Part shown: positions 13,055-22,901 of the stretch, piece by piece
Layout of the letters: each line of letters opens with the position of its first letter
Position numbering within the stretch: the stretch's first letter is position 1
Source: Pycnopodia helianthoides
Taxonomy: Eukaryota; Echinodermata; Asteroidea; Forcipulatida; Asteriidae
Length of the DNA stretch: 64,000 bases
Assembly: GCA_032158295.1 (NCBI GenBank)
Contig: CM063248.1
Span: 19,183,273-19,247,272, forward strand
Direction: 5' to 3'
Notes under the pieces: model-generated
Seen by the model: only the letters and a program-made list of their open reading frames with translations
Database searches by the model: none
Told to the model about the DNA's origin: nothing
Position numbers and translations under genes: made by a program

Positions 13055-13507
13055 ATAAAGGTGATCGCGGTGGAAAAACTTTCCTTGAAATATTTATGCT
13101 TGACATTCTAAATCCATAGTTTTTTTTAGAAATGAGTAAAACAATTAGTTTTGATCTCGCAAGTCCTAAACTCAGCGTGCAAAAACAGTGAAAACATATA
13201 AGGTTAAAAAAGACACCTATTTTCTCGTGACTCCGATGACCGATTGAGCTACACGTGTATGTTGGGTCGCACAAAGTGTAGCCTTTTGTCAAGGCCATCG
13301 TGGCTTGGACGGCTTTGTAAACAGTGGAGCGACTGGAACGAGAGACCACGCGCGCGAGCCTCCTTGGCTTCGCCACTCGCGGGCGTGGTCTCCCATTTCA
13401 GTCGCTTGGGATCGCAGCTCCAAGACACGAAGGCCTTGACAAAAGGCTACACAAAGTGCGGATACTGGTCGTTGACTGTTACTAATAATGTTGTCCGCGT
13501 GTTTTAA
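13055..13507 (+). mobile_element. Family B MITE split by a foldback insertion
   Basis: The sequence 13055-13278 plus 13459-13507 follows the family B interior (TTTCTCGTGAC, GATTGAGCT, CACAAAGTG, then GGATACTG and GTTACT). It is interrupted by the 171-bp element at 13279-13449. The left terminus looks degraded. Confidence 0.7.
13279..13449. mobile_element. Foldback element with 9-bp target duplication
   Basis: Inverted ends TAGCCTTTTGTCAAGGCC and GGCCTTGACAAAAGGCTA, with a GC-rich inner stem (GAGACCACGCGCG and CGGGCGTGGTCTC). It is flanked by CACAAAGTG on both sides (13270-13278 and 13450-13458). 9-bp duplications are typical of Mutator-like elements. No transposase. Confidence 0.85.
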
Positions 13508-13956
13508 ATGAAATTGTTTCACACGGGGTTTTTTCACGACCAAAAGTAATGCCTTCGCACAATTAATCATGCTTAAAGGAAAGTACAGTAGACCTACTTG
13601 TAATGTACCCTTATGAAAAAAACAGTTGATGCTCAATCTGAAAGCTCGCACATCGATAAGTTCATACCAGCACCAGTCTTCAATCATTTCTGTCCGAAAC
13701 ACTTGAAGGTAGACGAGATACCAACTGGAGACCTCACAAATAACCGTTGCTTATTTCGATTATCGTCATCGATCGATTGCCCCCCCCCATCGAAATTACT
13801 GCGACTGCAGTCAACGCAAATTGCACTCCTGTCCGTTCAACTATGCAAGTTGCAGGCATATAAAACATGTTCTTTACCATCAGTTGATAGTAACAAAAGA
13901 AAAATTAAAACTGTTTAAGAACAACTTTGGGGAGACTCCATTATTAACATCATTTT

Positions 13957-14340
13957 TTATGTTAAAGAGTTCACTGGTACTCCGTTATTCACAACATCAT
14001 CATAGGCTGGCGGCGGGTCATCCTCAATTGGGTAGGGGACAACCACGGAAAAGTCCGGCGGGGGTTCGTTCGAAAGTTGGAAGAGCTGCGTTCTAGCTTC
14101 ACCCACTTCTTGGAACTGGACGTTGGGGTGCTGGGCGTTGGGGTGCTGGGCGTTGGTGTGCTGGGCGTTGGGGTGCTGGGCGTTGGGGTTCAGTGTTGGG
14201 CCGCTCCCGACCTCCGTCGATGTAGCCGTTTCTGCCCATGTGTCGGCTGATTTGAGGCAGCGGCAACAGCAAGCAAGCACGATGGTAATAGCTAAAATCA
14301 CAGCTATGATGATGAAGATGCTGCTCGATACGTTATCCAT
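13957..14340 (-). CDS. Small single-pass membrane protein with PY-motif tail, copy A
   Basis: 127 residues starting MDNVSSS. The short N-terminus has an NVS glycosylation sequon. A hydrophobic segment (IFIIIAVILAITIVLA, about 8-23) is followed by CCCRC, a likely palmitoylation cluster. The tail is Pro-rich: five NAQHP-type repeats, then PPPDFSVVVPYPIEDD and PPPAYDDVV, a PPxY motif of the kind bound by WW domains. The ATG is chosen because an in-frame stop lies a few codons upstream, next to an AG that looks like a splice acceptor, so a 5' UTR exon upstream is likely. The layout recalls Shisa- or WBP1-like adaptors but I cannot name the family. Copy B lies directly upstream. Confidence 0.68.
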   Translation of the reverse strand: MDNVSSSIFIIIAVILAITIVLACCCRCLKSADTWAETATSTEVGSGPTLNPNAQHPNAQHTNAQHPNAQHPNVQFQEVGEARTQLFQLSNEPPPDFSVVVPYPIEDDPPPAYDDVVNNGVPVNSLT

Positions 14341-14417
14341 ACTCAATCAGTCTGTTAACCCACACAAAAAGGAAATTAAGCAAAGTTTATGGGGAGACTC
14401 CATATTAACATCATTGT

Positions 14418-14756
14418 TTATGTTAAAGAGTTCACTGGTACTCCGTTATTCACAACATCATCATAGGCTGGCGGCGGGTCATCCTCAATTGGGTAGGGGA
14501 CAACCACGGAAAAGTCCGGCGGGGGTTCGTTCGAAAGTTGGAAGAGCTGCCTTCTAGCTTCACCCACTTCTTGGAACTGGACGTTGGGGTGCTGGGCGTT
14601 GGGGTTCAGTGTTGGGCCGCTCCCGACCTCCGTCGATGTAGCCGTTTCTGCCCATGTGTCGGCTGATTTGAGGCAGCGGCAACAGCAAGCAAGCACGATG
14701 GTAATAGCTAAAATCCCAGCTAAGATGATGAAGATGCTGCTCGATACGTTATCCAT
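14418..14756 (-). CDS. Small single-pass membrane protein with PY-motif tail, copy B
   Basis: 112 residues, nearly identical to copy A but with only one NAQHP unit instead of four extra ones (15 residues shorter). The membrane segment has a few substitutions (IFIILAGILAITIVLA) and PPPAYDDVV is unchanged. The pyrimidine-rich acceptor-like tract before the ATG is conserved between copies. High identity and open frames in both suggest a recent tandem duplication with coding constraint, or recent enough not to have decayed. Confidence 0.68.
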   Translation of the reverse strand: MDNVSSSIFIILAGILAITIVLACCCRCLKSADTWAETATSTEVGSGPTLNPNAQHPNVQFQEVGEARRQLFQLSNEPPPDFSVVVPYPIEDDPPPAYDDVVNNGVPVNSLT

Positions 14757-15140
14757 ACTCAATCAGTCTGTTAATCCACACAAAAAGGAAATTAAGCGAA
14801 GTTTATAATTATGATCATTTTGATCCACCACTTAATTTTGTTTTGTTTCTACAAACACAGTTTGATATTTCTGTCATACTCTAAATGTATTTACTCTGCG
14901 CTTGCCTGTTGGAAATTTTGCGTCTGTAAACCATCCCCTTCACTTTACAACGAGAGAGAAACCAAAAATAGCAAATAGGCCTAGTTCGAACATTTCTTCC
15001 TTTTTTTAGGAAGACGGTATAGAGGGCTACCTGTGGACATATTGGAGCAGACCTGTGTATTAGAAAAGTTGCGACATGGAGGGACCAGTTTTCGTTGGTC
15101 ACGTGGTTACTGGACGCCATTTTCGGTCCAAAATGCAGCA

Positions 15141-15420
15141 CAACCCAATGTGCAGTCTAGTCTGGCACCCTATGGGCGCACAACCCAATGTGCAGTCTAG
15201 TCTGGCACCCTATGGGCGCACAACCCAATGTGCAGTCTAGTCTGGCACCCTATGGGCGCACAACCCAATGTGCAGTCTAGTCTGGCACCCTATGGGCGCA
15301 CAACCCAATGTGCAGTCTAGTCTGGCACCCTGTGGGCGCACAACCCAATGTGCAGTCTAGTCTGGCACCCTATGGGCGCACAACCCAATGTGCAGTCTAG
15401 TCTGGCACCCAATGGGCGCA
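15141..15420. repeat. 40-bp tandem array, 7 copies
   Basis: Seven direct 40-bp units (CAACCCAATGTGCAGTCTAG plus TCTGGCACCCTATGGGCGCA) with only two variant bases, in units 5 and 7. There is no spacer, so it is not CRISPR-like. An E-box CACGTG lies about 40 bp to its left. Confidence 0.95.
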
Positions 15421-15587
15421 CAATCATTTGTTTTTCGCAACTCTCTCAATACACATCTCTGTCATCGAGAAAGGGCAAAACACTATTCATGGGAAAAACC
15501 TGCCAAAGTTCAATTTCATGTTTGACAACAACCTTCTTGCCCCTTGACCTCACCACCAAACACCTCATCGTATTTGAACGTAAATGT

Positions 15588-15793
15588 CAAGTGATAAACC
15601 ACAAGGGAAACTGACTGGGTAAATTTCAAATAGTATGGGGTTGAACAAAGAAAAATTGACTAGAGCGGGATTTGAACCAACGACCTCCGGATTAACGTAC
15701 CGGCGCTCTACCAACTGAGCTATCTAGCCCTATATTGGCGGTCTCCCTATTTTGTCAATATCTTTGTTCGGGGGTGCCAGTCAGAAGCCAACG
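15588..15793 (-). mobile_element. tRNA-derived SINE, family S, copy 1
   Basis: Reading the - strand: a head ACTGGCACCCCCGAACAAAG, a tRNA-like part at 15657-15729 (73 bp, with A-box and B-box, clover-leaf pairing mostly intact, loop reading GTT), then the tail TTTCTTTGTTCAACCCC and AAACTGACTGGG-like end. Several more copies lie in PFAS introns, so I call it a SINE and not a tRNA gene. Confidence 0.85.
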
Positions 15794-15939
15794 TATTTGA
15801 ACGTTTCAGTATACTAGTTTTTTTATTTATTTCATCACACGTTAAAGCATTGAACGTGGAACACCTGCCCCCCCCCCAATAACTGCACAGTCAATGCTGG
15901 ATTCTCCTTAGCATTTTTAAAATTAATTCATATGTAACC

Positions 15940-16272
15940 TATGGCGTCACGTGGTTACAAAAGAACCACAGAGCCTGGACTACCTGCTGGCATGATTTGT
16001 ACAATGCCCAATAATAGAAGAACACAAAATCTTGAATTTTATTGAGATTGCGGTGTCTGATTTTGATCAACTTTGGTATATATATGAAGAAAGGGGGCAC
16101 ATCTCAAAACGTGTTCAGCTTTTGTTTTTATAACTCTTGGATTTATGTGGAAATTATGACACAAAATGTAAATTTTCTCAAATGATCAGTGTAGTGTCCT
16201 GCCTGCCAGGGAATGACCTGGAATTACAAGGTCACTCTTTTTGGTAAGCAATGGTTACATGGTCTATACAAC
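15940..16272 (+). repeat. Dispersed repeat, family I, copy 2
   Basis: Homologous to 12660-12965: AAAAGAACCACAGAGCCTGG, CTCTTGGATTTATGTGGAAA, CCTGCCTGCCAGG, ATGGTCTATA. Confidence 0.6.
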
Positions 16273-16279
16273 AATGTTA

Positions 16280-18716
16280 TAAAAAAAGGCTTCGAGTTCG
16301 AACCCCAGAAGTCTGACAAGCAATTTGGCTTGCTTTTACTTTGGGCAAGTTGTTTTTTAACTTAGAAACCAAGTAATGGTTGGTAATATTTTCTGGACAG
16401 AAAATACTTCTAAAGATAGAATAGATTCAATTTGTAAGCTCACTCACTATTAAAGTCACATTAGTACCTTCCCTCCAGAGATGTACTTCCATCTGAAACT
16501 ACTGGCAAAGTCGAGGGCAAGTCAGTCTTTTGAAGACTCCACAAATATTTTAATACCGGTAAAAAAAAAGTCGTACCTCCATGCAGCGATCCAGTTTGGA
16601 GAGTAATATTTGCAGTTGCCTGCAAAATTTAATAGTTACACTGATCGATGCACTTGCACATTAGTTCACCTATTGTGAAACTGATCCCGAATTTGCGTTG
16701 CATACAGTTGGCGTATTTTCAAAAGAGAAAACAAAAATATATAAAAACTCCCGTAAACTTTATCAGCACTGCGATCTCTGTGCGCATTTCGAGCAGTATG
16801 TTAACTCACAGTGTTTTTCGACCTTTGGATTTTAGACCCATGAATGTGTTATCAATATGTAACAAAGACACAGTGTGTCACACTGATCTACAGAAGAGTA
16901 ATTTAGTGACAATAACGTATCGAATGAACTCAAACAAACAGACAAAAAATGAACGCTATTCTTTAACTTGAATTTAACAAAGTTCTTTAATATAAGGGGA
17001 AGTAATATTTAAAGAAATGTACAAGAAATGAAAAAGTAGGTTTTGCTGAATTTAACACAAGGGTTCTTCTTTCAAGCCTTGGTTTAAAGTTTACGAAAAG
17101 CAAATTATTATTTCCTTTCAGGATAAAATAGTCTTCTATATGAATCTTCCAGTACCACGAAAGAATGGAAATTAATCAAAATTACAAATCGGCAAAAACA
17201 AATGTCGCTTCCGAATTAAATTAGATTACGGCACAATTCTATAATAACGAGATTGAGAGTCACCGACGCGTAGGGACGTGGCGACTTCCCACTACTTCAA
17301 ATAAATAATTTCTTGCATGGACTGACTTCCATTAATTATAAACAACAACAAATAAGTTGGTTTGAAGACCATGTTCTGCAGGCTCAGCTGCACTTTGGGA
17401 CACTCTTGTTCGGATTGTTCCCTGCAGTAGCGATTCAACCCTCTATGCCCGGCAATTCTGTGGTTTCAGCCCCACCTGTAGTCATCCAGTGGATGACTCT
17501 GGCTTACTGTGCGTATCGAAACTATATAGTCGATCGTCAACTGGGGTCAGACGGTCATCTACATTAAAACAGTTAACCAAGAAACGTCAAAATATCTTGC
17601 CAATAAGCACACTATCTTAAACGCAATGCATCAACTAAAACACTTAATACACGTTACAATTGTTTTGTTTTAAACTTTAAGTATTTAATATCATTTGAAA
17701 CTTCATGAAAACTTATATAAACGGAAAACTTCGTTTGCTCAAAAGCATCACTCTTCGTTGAGGATTAGATTTAGAAAATGAGTATTCTTTGCTTAGTTTC
17801 ACTTTTCAATCAATTCACTTCAACAATATTTTATCCAGGTTAAGCATTTAAATTTTCTCTCCTTCTTGGATCGAGGGCTTGGTTCCAGGCTGCATGCGCC
17901 GGTGGACATCGGTCACTTGTGGGGTAACTAACTTAATGCGCCGTGGACTCAATATCACGGTGGAGTCTGCACCAAAAACCTGCGAGGGCTGGACTCACTC
18001 ACCGGGTGGTTACGGGTTAAAGAACGCAGTAAAACAAACGGATATACTTTGACACAGTGGTTATTAATATTGTCCATGAAGTGTATTTTTTTTTCCATAC
18101 AGAATTGAAGTTGTTCCACTCTGGTGAGAATTCGAATAATAACTAAATAAGGAGAATATTCATATGAGGCTACAGTTTAATTAACATACGGTTATGCTAC
18201 GGTTGGTACACAAAGTTATGAAGAAGAAAAAAGTGCGCTTTTTATGCCATAAGGGTTACGTTTGTGTCGAGACGCATTTGATTTTGCTCAAATATAATTG
18301 AGAACCCACAAATAAAAAAATAATTAGTAAAAAATTAAAGTCAACAGGTGGCGCCCTTTACGACTGCGCCGAGTGCGCCCTCAATAGTTATGTATCTGGA
18401 AATCGCAGTCTCGTCGTGCATTGACATGTGTTGATTGTTCGGACGGTAGGAAAGCGCGCTTTAATTAAGACGAGAATTGTTCTATAATTGTAAATTTCGG
18501 TTAATAATCACATAGTGTTGTGTAATTAATACACCGGTGTATGTTGCAGCGCCCTTCTCTCTTACCAGGTAATACTGTCGCTTTTTGTCTTTTGCAACAT
18601 AACAACACTAGTATTATAATTATTATTTTTAGTAGTTTTCGAGATCACGTACATTACATGTACGTACACAGTGGCACAGTGTACAGGTGTATATTACTAG
18701 TTTAGGCCCCATTTAT
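16280..18716. other. Intergenic sequence upstream of PFAS
   Basis: No conserved coding frame. A CpG-bearing patch at about 18350-18470 and a donor-like TACCAG/GTAATAC at 18564-18574 are candidates for the PFAS promoter and first non-coding exon; both are guesses. Confidence 0.35.
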
Positions 18717-19756
18717 TTAAAGGAACATTACAAAATTGGTAAGAAAAAAAAACTTGTAAAATATACTTTTGATCACAGATTTACATAACACTTACACGGT
18801 CTAATGATGATGATAGTAGAAAACTTCCCTTGAAATATTTCTGTCTGAAATGCCATATTTTTATTTGATGAGAAATGAATAAACTAATTTTCCGATTGGA
18901 GTTTATCGCTCAGTGAGTGTTTTATTCATTTGTTGAATGTATATGATTTCATGCAAATGTGTAATCGGTTTTTCACTATTTTCTTGTGACCTACTCCTAG
19001 AATTATGAGGTTCCATGAACCTCATAGAGGTCCATGTACAAACTACAATACAAAACTTTTTTTCATTTACATTTCTGCACCTGGAGTTCTCATTTGAAAT
19101 CGGATCTCGCCAAAATTAGGCTCTACGTGTTCCTTGGAATCTCATTGAGCGTTGCATGGGTCAAGAAAATCCACTCCGCAAATTTAAAATTGTTAAAAAG
19201 CAATAAGTTCTTACCGTCATTCCCAGTCCTCTTCAAACAGTGTGAGTGTTATAACAAATATGGCGCTGGAGTCACATGATGTGTGTACAAAACCAACCTA
19301 CAGTTGCCGGGACCAGCGTTGCTGCGCGCGGAGTACCAGTTTGTTCGGTAGACCTTTGCGAGCGCAGCAAGTGCCATATTTGTTATAACACTCACACTGT
19401 TTGAAGAGGACTGGGAATGACGGTAAGAATTTATTGCTTTTTAACAACTTTAAATTTGCGGAGTGGATTTTCTTGACCCATGCAACGCTCAATGAGATTC
19501 CAAGGAACACGTAGAGCCTAATTTTGGCGAGATCCGATTTCAAATGAGAACTCCAGGTGCAGAAACGTAAATGAAAAAAAGTTTTGTATTGTAGTTTGTA
19601 CATGGACCTCTATGAGGTTCATGGAACCTCATAATTCTAGGAGTACTTGTGACCCAGATGGCTGATCGATCTCAAACTTCTACAGGTTTGTCAGTTTATG
19701 TATATGGTGGATTACATAAAGTGCTTACACTGCCAGCAACTGTTTTGTTAGCAAAA
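18717..19756 (+). mobile_element. TTAA-type MITE, family A, copy 2, split and 3'-truncated
   Basis: Begins TTAA then AGGAACATTACAAAATTGG. The interior is interrupted at 18992-19645 by a foldback element. It resumes at TTGTGACCCAGATGG and is cut off near GTTAGCAAAA, where a tRNA-Leu-like SINE fragment begins. It lies just upstream of PFAS exon 1. Confidence 0.85.
18992..19645. mobile_element. 654-bp foldback element with 9-bp target duplication
   Basis: Two arms of about 270 bp (18992-19263 and 19375-19645) are near-perfect inverted repeats, separated by about 110 bp. The termini are TACTCCTAGAATTATGAGG and the complement, and the target duplication is CTTGTGACC (18983-18991 and 19646-19654). 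Both arms translate into the same MYKLQYKTFF frame, which is a by-product of the inversion. No transposase. Confidence 0.92.
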
Positions 19757-19830
19757 CTCTCCTGAACAGAAACACCAGAGCTCGAGTCCGGTGCTCTTAT
19801 CCGCTCGGCCACGACATCATGCCATTATTG
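19757..19830 (-). mobile_element. tRNA-Leu-like SINE fragment (family T)
   Basis: The - strand reads TCGTGGCCGAGCGGATAAG, CACCGGACTCGAGCTCTGGT and TTTCTGTTCAG, the head of the SINE seen complete at 60605-60930. It truncates the family A MITE. Confidence 0.75.
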
Positions 19831-19892
19831 AGATATAATTTTGTTCATGATTTCTTGTTTTGCTCTTACTTCTTTCCCTTCAAGGATACAGA

Positions 19893-22800
19893 ATGGTTGT
19901 ACTGCACTTCTACAGCAGCCCTGGTTTGCAGGCTGGTGCTGCCGATGTTTGTCTGACGAAAATCCAATCCTTACTCGGAGATGCTGGAAAGGTGGAATTG
20001 CAGACAGAGTTATGCTACAATGTGGAGGTCCCAGACAAAGGTAAACAATTCATCTTTTTAAAGGAAAGGTGTACGATTGGTAATCACTCTAAAAATTTAT
20101 GGCAATAAAAACTTACTTGGTAAGAAGTACAGCAGCTTTCGATAGTTTTAAAGCATTTTGAGAAATATTTCAATTCAAAATAATGTAAATATGGAAAAAA
20201 ATGTCAGTTTTTATCCCCCAAAATTCGAATCTGAGAAACGTTTCTGTCCAGTCTAGGTACAGACACTCCTTCAATTTTTCAAATATGTATCAATCTGATA
20301 TTTCATAACATGGCATAGATTCACCTAGATCCGTTTCCTCCCTTTGTCAGATTGTCTCGGCAAGAAGGACCTTCAGACCTTGCAGTGGATCCTAGAGACA
20401 CCTTTTGAGAGCGGCCTGGCGACTAGCTCCTCCCTGACGATCGGCGGAACCAGAGAGGGCGCCCTCATCATTGAAACAGGGCCAAGGTAACGACTGGTTA
20501 GACTGGTCCCTTAAACTTTATCCTCCCAAAAATTTACAACTCAATGGTTCCATTAACCCTCTTGCTGTCTGACCATTCAATACCATTCACTGTGGTTTTG
20601 AATGATAGATAAACTATGCCAGCCTGCAATATGATACCATGAGGGAATGCATGTACACAGTACACAGTTAGTTCTGTGCACAGTTGTGCCACCATACACA
20701 ACCTTGGCAGTCGAATGGTTTCAAATGGTTGGTCAACTCACTGGAAAATGTTGCCAAGAGTCACTGACAGTAGGAGGGTTAAGAAAGTTAAACAAGTTTG
20801 TACTTTGTAACTCTGAGTATTTTGTGATGTACATTATTATTGTTATTTTTTTTTCCCCTAGCACCTTGGAATACGTTTGGTCAAAGATAGATGGCACTTA
20901 TAAAAATTTGTATTGTAGTTATTGATTTGGGGTTGATTCGCGACCTCCGGATTACTTTATATTTGGAATAAAAAGGTTCAAACCCCACGCCAAGTAAATT
21001 TTGCTTCGTTCAACCCCAAATTAATTTAAAATTTACCCAGTCAGTTGTCCCCTTGTGGTTTATTACTTAAATTTAATTATTTTAAGGTATATTAACGTTG
21101 TTTGTTTTTGGAATCTGAATAAATTCATTCCCATCCTCTAGTTTTCAATAGAAACACCATACAACCAACCTGGTTGACAATGGAAGTTATCAAATTGGAC
21201 TTGCGAGATCAAAACTAACTGTTTTACTAATTTCTCAAAAAACTGATGCAAGTTTTCCACCACGACCGTCTGTATTGACACCCTTGCACAACGCGGAATG
21301 CACCTCCGTACAATAGGTGTCTACCATTTTGGGAGTCAATTACTTTCTGTGCAGACGGGAAAGACACGTGTAAGTGCGCTGCGCATGGTGCAAGGGTCAA
21401 TACATGTAATAACTTACGTGCAAATCTGAGATCATGTATCTTTTCAATCAGATCAAATATTGTGTACGCACTCTTGACAATGACGACAACTACAATCATG
21501 ACATAAATTGTCTTTTTTAACAGACTGAACTTTTCGACTGCCTGGTCAACCAACGCTGTCTCGATGTGCCAGTCGGCCGGTCTGGGTCAAGTCACACGCG
21601 TAGAGCGTTCGCTGCGGTACTTCATCGTGGCATCAATGGCGGACGGCTCTGCCGTGACGATCTCGCCCGCTACGGAAAGAGAAATCAGTGGGTGTCTACA
21701 CGACAGAATGACGGAGTGTCGCTATGCTGAGCCATTGGAAAGCTTCTCTATAGAGGTACCAGACTAAGTTCATAAACAGGAAATATAATGCTTAGCGTGG
21801 TTAATAAATTGGGGCACCGGTCATTACAATGTGAATGACTGTTTGGCTGGTAATCTCTTTTCTGCTGAGCATGATTTTTTTTGTTAGCTTAGCAAATTGT
21901 TTTGCTGACCAGTTTTATGAATATATCTGCAAAGTGATATCTATTTTTTCTTTGCGTATCGGCCGAAATTCGTGCGTATCGACACGCAATGGCTGGGTAT
22001 CGGCCAGATAAGCCAGCTTGTGCATGGAGAGAACCCTGACTGGTATGAGTTTACAGTGAGCTTTCAGATTGAACCTAATCGTTATTACTTTGTTATGACT
22101 ACAAATCTTGTGTTTTGTCTGTAAACCTAATCTTCTGTGAATAGGTGCGGCCAGAACCGGTATATGATGTCAAAGTAATGGAAGATGGAAAAAGTGCTCT
22201 AGAAAAAGCAAACAAGGAACTAGGTGAGATGTTTGTTTGTTGGCATAACTTAAAGTCTTGCAAACCTTCTCCAACCACTTAAAGGCAGTGGATACTTTTT
22301 GGTAGTTACTCAAGAAATACATTACCATACAGACTTACTTGGTAAGGAGCACCTGAGAGCTGCTGATAGTATGAAACATTGTGAGAAACGACACCCTCTG
22401 AAGTAATGTAGTTTTTGAGAAAGAGGTCATTTCTCACTAGATTATTTGAATCTGAAAAAGGCTTTAGGTCTCGGGCGTTTGAAAGCACACATTTCTATGC
22501 AACAAGAGTGTTTTTCTCTGACATTATTTTCTTGCAACTTCGATGACCACACCACACAGTGGACTGTCTGGGGGCTTACGTACATGTCAGCCGATCAACT
22601 GATTGCAAACAAAAAGAGGTTGCTCCGAAATTGTTCCGGGCATTTATAAACGTCCACCGTAATTCAGTTTGCAAACGTTTCGCTGAAAAAGACTGACTTG
22701 AAGTGGTTAACAAACACGGTCTAATTCATTTGAAAAGTTTGATCCCGCCCCATCCTGATTTCAATGCTCTTTTTGATTTTTTTTTTTTTCAGGGCTTGCT

Positions 22801-22901
22801 TTTGACGACTGGGATTTAGAATTCTACACTGAACTATTCCAGAAGAAGGCGAAGCGTAACCCAACCAGCGTAGAGTGCTTCGATCTGGCACAGTCCAACA
22901 G
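19893..22901 (+). CDS. PFAS: PFAS exons 1-5: N-terminal (PurS-like) and linker domains
   Basis: Exons 1-5 encode residues 1 to about 235: the PurS-like N-terminal domain ([14 protein letters not shown] stretch at the end of exon 1; [14 protein letters not shown] in exon 3) and the linker region leading to the first synthetase lobe ([10 protein letters not shown] in exon 4; FDLAQSNSEHSRHW across exons 5-6). Exon phases are 1, 2, 0, 1, 2 at successive ends. A TTAA-type MITE-like sequence (from 20058) begins 17 bp after the exon 1 donor. Confidence 0.93.

Larger units (their letters stand above)
13924..14808. repeat. Tandem duplication of the membrane-protein gene unit
   Basis: Two head-to-tail units, about 13924-14390 and 14391-14808, share coding sequence, the acceptor-like tract and about 40 bp of 3' flank (GGGGAGACTCCAT near the start of each). 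They differ mainly by the 15-bp coding minisatellite (GCTGGGCGTTGGGGT on the + strand). Confidence 0.9.

Noticed and set aside
14123..14557. 144-codon + strand frame rich in Cys and Trp
   Set aside because: Antisense of the tandem PY-motif genes and of the NAQHP minisatellite.
15141..15420. CRISPR array
   Set aside because: Direct 40-bp units are contiguous with no spacers, and the DNA is eukaryotic.
15657..15729. A tRNA gene on the - strand, and similar + strand copies at 26275, 39486 and 39801
   Set aside because: Clover-leaf folding is plausible, but the same SINE head and tail surround each copy, with T-stem mismatches and degraded relatives.
19034..19603. Two opposite genes sharing the MYKLQYKTFF frame
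   Set aside because: They are the two arms of one foldback transposon.
18992..19645. pre-miRNA or long hairpin RNA gene
   Set aside because: Arms of 270 bp with matching 9-bp flanking duplications identify a transposon.
21965..22060. A PFAS exon (GTATCGGCC-rich stretch)
   Set aside because: No similarity to PFAS, and exons 3 and 4 join in phase without it.
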